Of a stretch of 64,000 nucleotides of DNA, positions 46,145 through 56,380 are shown in pieces (position 1 is the first letter of the stretch; every line of letters starts with the position of its first letter). A program made the translations under genes and the position numbers. The notes beneath the pieces are model-generated. The model did not search any database. It was not told the DNA's origin and was given only the letters and a program-made list of their open reading frames with translations. The DNA comes from Panorpa germanica (lineage: Eukaryota; Arthropoda; Insecta; Mecoptera; Panorpidae): positions 12,276,001-12,340,000 of the forward strand of contig OY783209.1 of the NCBI GenBank assembly GCA_963678705.1, given 5' to 3'.

Positions 46145-48536
46145 ACTCGGTTCTCGGTTCATTTCTCTGCTTTTTGCTTATTTTTGTAATAGATATATGA
46201 ATGGTTGGTTTTGTGTTATTTTTTGTCTTGTTTTATTAACAGTTGGTTAGCGCCTAGTGGTTTATTAACAAAACTAGGTTATGTTTGTTATTTTTTACCA
46301 TAAAGTTGTTACATGATCGAGCACGTTAAGGTAAACGTTCACTGGTCAGCATGGATATCTTTGCACGCATTGTATCAATTCCTCTTTGTATAGCTACTCA
46401 TACAAGTGCGTCAATGCGTCTTCAGTCTACTACACAATGATAGAGCCGTATAAAACTAAATATGAACTAATTAATAAAAACATGGCGACTAACAATTGAA
46501 ATATGGTGTTGACATTTAAATTCTTATCGATAATTATCTCTATTTTTCAATTGACACGGTCAATTAAAGATGACCTTTCTATTAATTCTGATTAGACAAT
46601 CCTCTTAATTGTTCGTATTAAATGTAGTAGAGGATATTATTTGCATGATCATCATCGGATCACCATATGGCACGTGGTTTCCAATGATGCATCATCTTAC
46701 AGCTTACTTTAATGATTCGAATACAATAGAATGATAACTCATATCGTTCCTGCATATTAATTAGCCTACGCATTAGCAAACAATGGCTGTCATGCTGCGA
46801 GAACTACAGAGCATTTAACGACGCATGAAGAATATCAAAATTAACATTTCAAGTTTTACAAAAGCAGGACCGATTCAGATTTAGGGTTTTCGATTAATTA
46901 TATTTCTATCAAAAATATTTAATTATTTGGACAAATATGCTTTTGCTTTGCTCTTCCAATCGTGCATTTCGCGTAGTAAGTAATTTTCTTTTTTCATCAT
47001 ATAAAATAGTTATTAGTTAATGAAAAACGATATTTTAACTTTTTAGGCTTATTATTACACTTATTCTATACATGCAGAAAAATCTTTTTGAAATTTAAAA
47101 ATATTGTTAAAAATGGCGCTGAAATAGACCCTGTCAAAAACTTCTGTTTATCTGAATAATAAAAACCAAGAAAATTATTAATTAGTATGAGTACAGTTAT
47201 GGTCGGAACTAGAGAAAAAAAATAGAAAATTGACAAAATGGCATTTGAAATTGAAATTCTAAAAAACTGAGTTTTTTTACCAGTTATTAAATGAAAAAAA
47301 TACAAAATTATTGAAATAAAAAAGTGATTCTATTCCAACGATAGCTATTGATGTTGTGAATAACATATTAAAATTTCAGACGATTCGGTTTCGGACGATG
47401 CCGAAAAAAATAGTTTTAAAATAAATGAGATTAAAGTTTTAAGTATGCTATGGCTATATGGCTATTGATATATGCTAAAACAGCTGTAGAAACGAAACTA
47501 TTGTCAATATTCTTACAAAAATTCAACAGTATATTCTTAAAAGACTATATTTTCGAAATATCGAGAAAAGTAAAAATCGATTTTTTCAAAAATTCTAAAC
47601 CACCGTCCTATTTATCTCTTATAATAAGAAATTTATAAACAAAAATATATCTTCAATTAAGTGATAAAATAATAGATATTGCTGTGGTACTATTTCACTA
47701 CAGTCTCTTCATTTCACCGAAAATCCAAATTTAAATTAAAGTTGATAAACAAAAAGTTGCTACCTGCCTAAGATGCTCCTTTTTTTCCTTAATTAATTAT
47801 AAACACTTTAATTAATATACCGACCATAAGGGTAGACGTTATAGGATAGTTGGTAATATATTTATCCCGCAAAATCTGCAGCCGGCTCTGATTTATTAAT
47901 CCAAGATCATACATATTTATGAAAAAAGTAATTTATATCAAATTCTTGTCCCGTCGATGGAAACTGGTTCTGTTGTTTCAAAGATTAAGTGCGTATTGAT
48001 TAAATTACATTAAAATATTTTGATATCTTCTCTAGCAATGGACGCAGGATCGAACTGGTCGTTTACTAAACAATACCCATAACTTCTTAGGGCTCTTTGT
48101 AATATATTTCCTCTCTAAATAACAGCAAATAATTTACAAAAAACTTTTTCCAGACTAAACAAAGATACAGTTTGTAAAAATTTTGATCAAATGTTTATAT
48201 TTAGAACTTCAGTTTGAGTTGGTAACAATTTCTATAAACTTTGGATATAGTTTTCCATTGTGTTTTCCTCTAAAACAACTTTGGCAGGCCATCGACGTAA
48301 TTGAACATTAGTTTTACTCGGGAAAACTGCAAGAACTCTGTTCGGACATTATCTAGAAGTTACAATAACAAACTTCGTACAGAAAAGATATGAAAATGGG
48401 AAATCCTAGACTGACATTTCCCGTCGTAACATCTTACAGAAAAGAAAACCTACATTACATAATTTTCTTTTAAAAAACATCCTCATTTTAATTAATATTA
48501 TATTTAGTATTAGTATGGGTAACGGTCGTATATACA
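46145..48536. other. Non-coding AT-rich stretch
   Basis: No gene or bordered repeat recognised. Small frames at 47066-47305 and 47450-47638 lack domain features. Confidence 0.4.
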
Positions 48537-49221
48537 GGTCTGGCAACTAGGGAACGTTATTGGTGATAAAACTGACCGTGATGTATATGAATACATATAA
48601 TTTGATTATGAAGTAACCTTAGCGGTTACTCAGCTCTTGTATAAACGAAAACGCAAAAAACTTTACGACGTCATTGATACACTTGCTTAACTTTACCTAA
48701 AAATTTGGTTTGCCATCGCCAACTTGTTCATTTACGCTGTGTGTAAAAAGAGAGACAGATCGACGAGATTTTGGTTGACTTCACCAATACCGGTTTCACA
48801 CCAGAGAGCCAGTTTTGAAAGCTGTTTTGTTGTCAAAAGCAAAATAGAAACATGTTTTATTTTATTTTAAAACAGTTCTGTTTTTCGAAAACAAACTGTT
48901 CACACTGAACAGACTGGTTTTGGTGTTAGTGTTTTTCTCTGTGTCCTATAAAAATTATAAACATGATCAACAACAACAGATAAGCGCAAATGTTTACAAA
49001 AAACAAAACTGCGTGTTCAAACCAAGCAGACTAAAAAACAACTACAAACGTGTTTTCCTTTGATCTTGAGACTCCATATGGGAATGTGTTTTGTTTACTA
49101 AAACAGTTTTTAAAGACAAAAATGTTTTAAGAACTATCTCTTTAGTGTAAACATTGGTGTTTTTGTTCAGAAAAAACTGTTTTTGTTCGTGTTTTATTGA
49201 GCATCACTTGTTGCCAGACCT
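48537..49221. mobile_element. Composite TIR element containing a Harbinger-like MITE copy
   Basis: The outer inverted ends are AGGTCTGGCAACTAG and ACTTGTTGCCAGACCT. Inside, 48788-49205 is a second, inverted copy of the 37802-38202 MITE. It starts TACCGGTTTCACACC; its far end runs into the outer terminus and has lost its own. The left part matches 42225-42440. Confidence 0.55.
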
Positions 49222-51634
49222 CTATTTAGGATCGCGGTAAAGGTAGATCAGAAACGAAAGTTGGTATACAATGTTATTTTAATAAAAATAAATAAATAAT
49301 AAATCCATTAGTAACAAGGAAAAAGAATTTATAGATTGTAAATGAACGATGAAAGAAAAAAATGAACTTGACTTAACTGTGGAATCTAATTTTGTAGGAA
49401 AATGATCTAAATTTATCTTGAATAAGTCACGGCGCTATAAATAAATGTTCGTAAACCAAGGCGGTGCAATCACAGCTATAGCCACAGTCTTTGAAGCTCT
49501 GAATCAAATGATGAAAATATCATTGATTATAAAAATAGTTGGGCGCTTTGTTGGATAATAACCAACTTGTTGTACACGGCAGCGGCAGTGGTGCTTGAAA
49601 GACGAATTGTTTACTTTATCAATCGATTTCGTGATGTCATTGTTTCTTGCTTGAAATATTTCAATTCGTCTCATAATTGTTTTATGTCCTTGAGTCATTG
49701 TTTAAATTTTCTTCTTGCAATCGATAAAAGTGTGATTTCAATTAAATAAATATTCAAAGCTTCAATTAAATTTGACACTCGTTTTTCTTTAAACCCTGAA
49801 ATACTTTTTCGGTTATGCCGATGGTTATACCATATGCAAAAGTTTAGAATGTGCGTAAACAAGTGCGTTATCCAGAGTGATTTATCTTTGGTATTTTCCT
49901 CAAATTGTTTGAATGGAACCTAATTTATAGTACAATTTATGAATAAGAAAACAACCCAAGTACTTGGTTCCCATGGACACATTGCAATCAATCTTCTACT
50001 CCTGGTAAATGTGAAATTAGATTATACAATCAAAAAGTTAAAAGTAACAATTTATCACCAAACACTTTACTTCAGAAAAAACATTTTCCTGTAAATTTAT
50101 AATGAATCAAATTTAAGAGTAACATTAAAATATAATTTTTAGGAATTATAATACATTTTGTGTCAAAATAGTTTTCCACGTAATTTGGTATTTGTCATTA
50201 TGTTTTCTAATATTCTTTTCTTTATTTAACGTCGCGCCATTTTCAATGCTGACAATTTTTATGGTGCTGTGGCGTCATATATGTGGACCTCATTGCAGCC
50301 TAATAAATTTGTGTATGTATATAAGCAGTTTAACTTAATAACAACCAAACCCAGAAAATATATCTGCATTAAGTATCTATGGTCTCGGTACGTATAGCGA
50401 TCTGAGATCGATTGATCGAAGAATCGATTTTCTGTGTCGAAAAAATCGATTTTTTGAATCGATTTTAAACAATGGATCGATCCCGTGAATCGATCCCAAA
50501 CACTCGAAAATCGAGATTCTTTTTGTAAGAAACAACTATACTTACAATTATTTACATTATTTATTATAAGCTTGGACATGAAATATTGGGAATTATAATT
50601 ATTTTATTTTATTTTATAATAATTAACGTACATGACTTTATTGATTAAACAAAAATCACTCTTCACTTATTCTTTAATTATAAGAAAGGCTTGTATTTTT
50701 TTACGTATTTAATAAAAATAAAATCGATAAAAGATCATTTTCTTTTTCTTTTTGGGTTAGTGTCTTTTTTTACATAAAAACTCTTTTGATATTTCTTAGA
50801 ATACGGTTTTCTAGACTTCAATTCAAATCGATTAAAAAATCGATCTAGCTCTCGTCCACTGAATAACACAAACCCTGCATCTTTCCTGCATTTTGGTTGA
50901 AACTGCTTTGGACATGGCACAAAAAAATGGGTTAAGACTAAATGTGTTTTCTTCTTTAAAAATGACGAAATATTAAATGCGAAAATTTCTCGAAGCATTA
51001 TACTGCAATTATAAAATGTTGCATAATATACAATATGTATCTATGTGTTTGTTCATCAGCTGTTTTATTTCTCAACAACACATTGCCAAAATTTAAAATG
51101 TACGAGTATATACCCAGTGTAAATATGTGTTTAGATGTAAGACGACAGTAATCTAAACATTCTGCTATAAATTTCTGACACATCTTGTGTTTTAAATTAT
51201 CCGCGAGTTATTATATGATTACGTATTAAGTTATTTTGCGAAGGACGGAGAAAACCTAAGAACATACACCTACGATATGTACTATGCTATTGTATAAGGA
51301 AAGGAGATCAAAATACAACTGGTAAAGATTTAGTAAATTGAAACTATGTTTCAGAAATTTGTATTATACATAATTTTAAGAGAATTTATTTAACGGTTTG
51401 TTAAAATCTACAGAGGACCAATTTCATTTCTTAGTTACATCTTGTACGAAAAAAAACTGCAGTGTTTAATTTTCCGTAATGAAAGAAACTAAAATCACGT
51501 ATAAGGTAACATAAATTAGTATAACTTTTATATAAATTTCTTTAGATAAATTTAATGAGAGATCACATAACAAAAGGTATATTTCGAAATAAGTTCATTC
51601 GAAATAAATCATAAAGATTATATAATGTTACATA
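49222..51634. other. Non-coding stretch with an ATCGAT cluster
   Basis: Positions 50229-50345 are related to 20126-20265. About 50405-50500 holds six ATCGAT palindromes, mostly inside AATCGATTTT-like contexts. The minus frames 50259-50579 and 50735-50998 are open, but I recognise no family in them; the second contains a CPKQFQPKC stretch and is followed by Lys/Arg-rich residues. Confidence 0.4.
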
Positions 51635-52315
51635 TTCAGATTGGGAAACGAGGAGAAAGGAAACAGATACTGGGCAAATAAAGAGAAAAGGATGTGCAGG
51701 GTGTGCGGAACAGGGATAGCAACGCTGGAACACATTAAGTTTTCATGTGAGCAAAAGGTAAAAAGCGAAAAGAATATTGTGCAGTTATTAAAGGGAGGCA
51801 AAGAAGGGAAAAGGTGGATAGCGAAGATAGAGAAAAGGAGCGAGGAAAGAGAAGGAATGGCATACCCAGTAAACAATTTGGTGAAGTGCCCTATTTAGTG
51901 ACGTTTCTATCACTATTTCACTTCAATTATAGTTCGCATCAACTTTATCTTCATTTGTATTCCGACAGGTGGAGTAATTTCGCCATTTGTAGCCGATAAA
52001 GTAGACATTTTATATGAAAAAATGTGAGAAACTGAACTATAAATGAACTCTTTTATGACAAAAAAATCATGACGCATCTTCAATATGATGTCAAAGTGAC
52101 TCCAAAATGTTTACTGGGTAGTAGAAAGAGAGTAGCAGGAGGAATTTTGTTTTTATTTTTCTTTTTTTTTCTTTTGGAAGGAGTGAGAATGTTTAGATAT
52201 AATAAGGATCAAAAATGAATTAAGCACAATGATATGTAATTTTATGAGTTAAGGTAAAAGAATCTAATGCCCAATGGTAAAAACATTAAAAATAAAATAA
52301 TAATAATAATATAAT
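51635..52315 (+). pseudogene. Non-LTR retrotransposon 3' end, family E copy 3, split by a MITE
   Basis: Plus frame 51641-51864 gives RLGNEEKGNRYWANKEKRM, CRVCGTGIATLEHIKFSCEQ and NIVQLLKGGKEGKRWIAKI. This is the cleanest of the three copies of this LINE end. At 51865-52118 a 254-bp MITE interrupts it with a TA duplication; LINE-derived sequence resumes at TAGTAGAAAGAG. The 3' region ends in TAATAATAAT-type repeats. Confidence 0.8.
51865..52118 (+). mobile_element. Family C MITE (254 bp), Tc1/mariner-like, copy 1
   Basis: Ends CCCAGTAAACAATTTGG and CCAAAATGTTTACTGGG are inverted. TA flanks both sides, and the surrounding LINE sequence lines up once the MITE is left out. Other copies are at 54291-54544 and 54565-54807, with a fragment at 19135-19186. 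Confidence 0.85.
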
Positions 52316-52700
52316 TATAAATACTTTTTACATATTAAATTGTTATATTACTAAAAGATTTGTGTTTATTTAATGACAATATAACAAACTTAAACTTCGG
52401 TTAAACTTCGGTAAATAATAAAACGTAACGTTGAGTAAAAAATATTACATGAATTTACGTTTTGTGTTTAGGGGGAGCGTAATATTGATATTTGATAAGA
52501 ATTTATAAACTCTAAATTGTATGTTTTAACCTTAAATGTAAGATTCAGCTTGTGTGACACATAAAGAAATAAAAATAGTTATGATATATTATATTAAATA
52601 AAGAATTTTTCGAAAAATCGGTAGTCTTATTCACGAAAAGTTCTAATTTTAGAGATTTTAATAGAGATAATTAGAGAAATTATTTTTATAAGTTACTTAC
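52316..52700. other. Start of the inferred first intron (minus strand)
   Basis: AT-rich. It begins (minus strand) with the GTAAGTAACT donor at 52700. Nothing else recognised. Confidence 0.4.
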
Positions 52701-52731
52701 CAAAGAACAGCATCAAAAGTAGCAGCTTCAT
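52701..52731 (-). CDS. Signal-peptide first exon, inferred start of the aminopeptidase gene
   Basis: On the minus strand, an ATG at 52731 opens MKLLLLMLFF, a short hydrophobic signal-peptide core, and then meets a strong GTAAGT donor after one base of the next codon. The aminopeptidase exon ending at 1962 needs exactly one leading base. Joining them makes Val, followed by CTSIST and a Ser-rich stretch, a credible signal peptide with a cleavage region. Both lie on the same strand, and no other suitable minus-strand exon was found between them. The link is inference across ~50.7 kb; the exon could belong to another secreted-protein gene. Upstream is an AT-rich 5' UTR (about 52732-52890). Confidence 0.6.
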
Positions 52732-52885
52732 CGTGCCAAATAAAACCCAATTAACAAAATAAACAACTAATATTTAACAAACGCATAAATAAAAAGAAAT
52801 GTTACAAAAAAACACAATAATAATAATAACACTGCAACACAAATTATAAAAAAAAACTTGATAAACAAAACGCTTCAAACAAGCG

Positions 52886-52940
52886 AGTTGTGTGATGATT
52901 CTGGACCGGAGGAAGACAGATGCTCGTGGTTTAAAAGGTA
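52886..52940 (-). promoter_or_regulatory. Candidate core promoter for the minus-strand signal-peptide exon
   Basis: Read on the minus strand, CCTTTTAAACC (about 52928-52938) is TATA-like. About 30 bp downstream is an AATCATCACACAA segment that could hold the start site. Distance and order suit the exon at 52701-52731. A CG-rich stretch with CTG repeats lies further upstream (about 53085-53200). Confidence 0.4.
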
Positions 52941-53400
52941 ACGGAGAACTACCGCCGATCGTGTTGTGTTAACGAAAAATTAACGAAAGAAACGAAAGTG
53001 ACAAACGTGAACTAACAACTTATGAACTATTTTTAACAAGCGAAGTTTTATTAGCGTTCACTGTACTGTTTTCCATTTAGTTGCTCATGCGCCGCCGTCG
53101 CGATGTTTTGTTGTTTTGTCGCGGCGCGGTAAGATCTGCTGCTGCTGCTGTGGTAGCCTCTGGTTCAGTACTCGACAAGCAGAACGTGTCGGCTACTCGT
53201 GGAGTAGGATATATCACTGCAATCACGTGACTTAAACTAATTTGAAATTATGTTTATGTAATAGCGATGTATTCATATGCTACATCACAATATTTAGCTA
53301 TATTTGTATTTAAACTATTTTAAATATTGTAGTGCTGATTTTGTTCAAGCGTTGACAGTATATTATCGTGCTTTCTTACTCATGATTGCTATATTATAAT

Positions 53401-54154
53401 CAGTTGCGCAGCTACTGCCGTATCAATGATATGGGGCCCCGGGCAACAGGGGCTCCAAATGTGTGTAAGCAAAAATTCCCACAATCTCACTAAAACTCTT
53501 AGGCCGTACTTCTCGAGAAAAAAATCATATAAAAAAGTCACAACGTGCCTAAAGAAACTCCATTTCTGTCGATTATTCTGGATACAACACAAGACCTGTC
53601 AAAAATTGACCAACTTTCTGTAGTTTTTCGATACATCTCGATAACAGAAATTGATGATAATGTACCTAAAGAAATAAAAATCCGTAAGTCCTTTTTGGAG
53701 TTTATAGCAGTATCACTTCTAGTGCAGAAGGACTTAATACTGTAATTTTAAGTACCATAAAAGAATATGATATTGATTTTTCCAAATGTAAAGGGCAGGG
53801 TTACGATGGAGCAAATGTTATGTCAGGTGCTAGCCCCAAATGACGATTATGTTCATTGTGCAGCACACGCATTCAATTTAATTTTAAACGATACTGCGAA
53901 ACGTGTTTCTGAAGTGTCCATTTTTTTCGATAATTTGGAAAAAATATATACTTTTTTTTTAACAATAGTTAAATAAAACACTGGTCAATGTTGAGTAACG
54001 ATTCATCTGAAAAATATAAAATTACCCTTAAAAAGGTGTGTCCTACTAAATGGCTTTTGAGCGTTTTTATTCCTTTGTGAAAAATCTTTACCCATCATTT
54101 GGGCCCCTCAACAAATTTTGATACAGTTCCCGTCTAAGGCACGCTACGCCACTG
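53401..54154 (+). pseudogene. Decayed hAT transposon with DUF4371/ZMYM1-like transposase fragment
   Basis: Ends CAGTTGCGCAGCTACTGCC and GGCACGCTACGCCACTG are inverted hAT-type termini. Between them, in shifting plus frames, I read PFLSIILDTTQDLSKIDQLS and FRYISITEID (53545-53745), SKCKGQGYDGANVMSGA (near 53780-53830) and HCAAHAFNLILNDTAKRVSE (53850-53920), then a KKVCPTKWL stretch near 54030. These are the hallmarks of hAT transposases annotated as zinc finger MYM-type protein 1-like. Several frameshifts and the loss of the C-terminal dimerisation region show it is dead. No 8-bp duplication remains. Confidence 0.85.
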
Positions 54155-54290
54155 ATATTTGGTTGTAAACCATATCTTAATTTCTATAAAACTGTAGCAC
54201 ATGAGTTGCCCAGAAGTCAAAGTAGTTAAATATAATATAACAATCGAAATTATTAATGTTTTGAATACACTGGAGAACATCAGAGTCGTT

Positions 54291-54544
54291 CCCAGTAAAA
54301 AATTTGATGAAGTGTCCTATTTAGTGGCGTTTCTATCATTATTTCACTTCAATTATAGTTCGCATCAACTTTATCTTTATTTATATTCCGACAGGTGGAG
54401 TGGTTCCGTCATCTGTAGCCGATAAAACAGACATTTCATATGAACGATTTTAAGAAACTGAATTATAAATGAACTCTTTCATGACAAAAAAAATCATACG
54501 CATTTTCAATATGATGTCAAAGTGACTCCAAAATGTTTACTGGG
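54291..54544 (+). mobile_element. Family C MITE, copy 2
   Basis: CCCAGTAAAAAATTTGATGA ... CCAAAATGTTTACTGGG, the same length as copy 1. It sits 20 bp from an inverted copy 3. The frame 54201-54425 runs into it and is not a gene. Confidence 0.8.
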
Positions 54545-54564
54545 TTTTTAAGCATAGGCAACAT

Positions 54565-54807
54565 CCCAGTAAACATTTTGGAGTCACTGTGCCATCATAT
54601 TGGAGACGCGTATGGTTTTTTTGTCATGAAAAAGTTCACTTTCACATAGTCCTTTATATAAAATGTCTATTTTAATCGGCTACAAATGACGAAACCACTC
54701 CACCTGTCGGAATACAAATGAAGATAAAGTTGATGAGAACTATAATTGAAATGCAATAGTGATAGATACATTACAAAACAGAACACTTCACCAAATAGTT
54801 TACTGGG
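54565..54807 (-). mobile_element. Family C MITE, copy 3 (inverted)
   Basis: CCCAGTAAACATTTTGGAGT ... CCAAATAGTTTACTGGG, reverse orientation. Together with copy 2 it makes a ~250-bp-arm hairpin with a 20-bp loop. Confidence 0.8.
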
Positions 54808-55677
54808 ATAGGCATAATTACTAAAATAAATTTGAACCCAAAAAACAAATAGAGGTGCAGAATAATGCTTACTCAAACGTCAGATACTAATTACAGCTGT
54901 TACGAGCAACACATTAACTTTAGGCATTATAAATGTGGTAAACAGGAATTATCAAAATCAATTAATTCATTTTCTTATTCTAGTCAAAAATATGGTTAGA
55001 AATTAACCGGTAAAATTGAAATTCAAATTTTAGAGATAAATTATCACATATTTTAATAAAAACATTAAAGATCGGAACCATAAAAAGGTATCAAGATCAG
55101 CAAGATGACATGTTGTTACCATTAAGTCAGCTTAATAATTAATCTGGGTTACCAACCCACGTGAATATAAATAAATATAAAAAAGATCGAATTAGAAGTT
55201 TTAATGGCATGTTTTATAAATCACTGTAAGAACTATCGATTTCTATAGCCGCTAGAGGCGCTACGGGCTACACAATTAATCTCAATCAAATAAGTACTAA
55301 ACCTAATTCGCTGGTGGTAGGGCGATGGATGATGGGAGATGGGAGATAGGAGATGGGAGATGGGAGTGCCCCATTTATGCGCATCAATCAAGATAAATTG
55401 ATGCGTTTAAGGCAATGAAACTGAATGACTTTCTTTTATTGTAAAGACAGTCACTCGTTTATATTAGTTGAATGTAATATAATGAGAACCGTATGTAATC
55501 AACTTACATTAAGTAGTCCTATAATGGCGGCTATCTACGACTACATGCATCTGACGATCTCGTATTTAATTATGCAATTATTATAATTGAATTAGAATTA
55601 GCTTGTATTGCATGAGTATAGTATACACCCGTTAAACTGTCATGTTACGTTACATTCATGTAATGTTTTATGTAAAA
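54808..55677. other. Non-coding stretch with a minisatellite
   Basis: About 55320-55367 is a tandem run of GATGGGAGAT/GGGAGAT units. Nothing else recognised. Confidence 0.5.
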
Positions 55678-56380
55678 TGGGCTTGTATTCTATGTCTTAA
55701 TTTCTATAAAAGTGTACTATATATTTATAAAGTGGGTTACTAGCACCTTAAATGTTCAATTATTTTTTAATAACTTCTTATATGTTAGGAGATATTAACA
55801 ATTAAAAAAGTCATTTTTTCTCTTTAATTATTAAAGGGATTCAACGTTGTACACATTCCAACTGCATGTGACATCACAGCCGCTAGTTGCTATCTCTTTT
55901 ATACAACAGAGCGTAAAAGAGATAGCATATTCAAGACAGAACTCTGACAAGTTTACAGGTTACCAACCTTACAGCTCATAAATCTCTGCTATATTAATTT
56001 ATATATCAAAATATCAAATATTATTTGCAGCTATTTCAAGAAACAACCAAATTCCAATATTATGTCTGCCATAACATGGTTAAATAAAATAAAAACTTAT
56101 TATTCTTTGACTTGACTTGATTATTTTGACTACCAACAGCTACAGAACATTACCACATCACAGACCTAGTCAACAAATAACTGAAGCATAAATGCATTTC
56201 ACATCATACAAATATGGCCGACCATTTCTAGCGCTAAAACTACAATTCAAATTTTTAATTACTATATCTCCGTCAACATTTAGATATTTAATAAAATAGG
56301 CACGCCAATACACATTTATTAACATCAATTTCAATCAACAATTGAAAAATCGACCACTAAAGAATGACAACACAAGCCCA
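55678..56380 (+). repeat. Inverted-repeat element, family A copy 3
   Basis: TGGGCTTGTATTCTATGTC ... GACAACACAAGCCCA, colinear with 3044-3708 over ~700 bp. It contains the same TTCAATTATTTTTTAATAAC, TGACATCACA and CTAGCGCTAAAACTA blocks. Confidence 0.8.

Larger units (their letters stand above)
1963..52700 (-). other. Inferred ~50.7-kb first intron of the aminopeptidase gene, filled with transposons
   Basis: This interval separates the signal-peptide exon (52701-52731) from the next exon (acceptor at 1963-1965). I saw no other convincing host gene inside it. It holds the mirror BED-SGNH element, the LTR retrotransposon and most of the MITEs. The single-intron reading rests on splice phase and a sensible signal peptide, not on transcript evidence. 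Confidence 0.5.

Noticed and set aside
50735-50998. 87-codon minus-strand frame with Cys and basic residues
   Set aside because: Considered as a zinc-finger or BED fragment, but the Cys/His spacing does not fit and no second motif was found.
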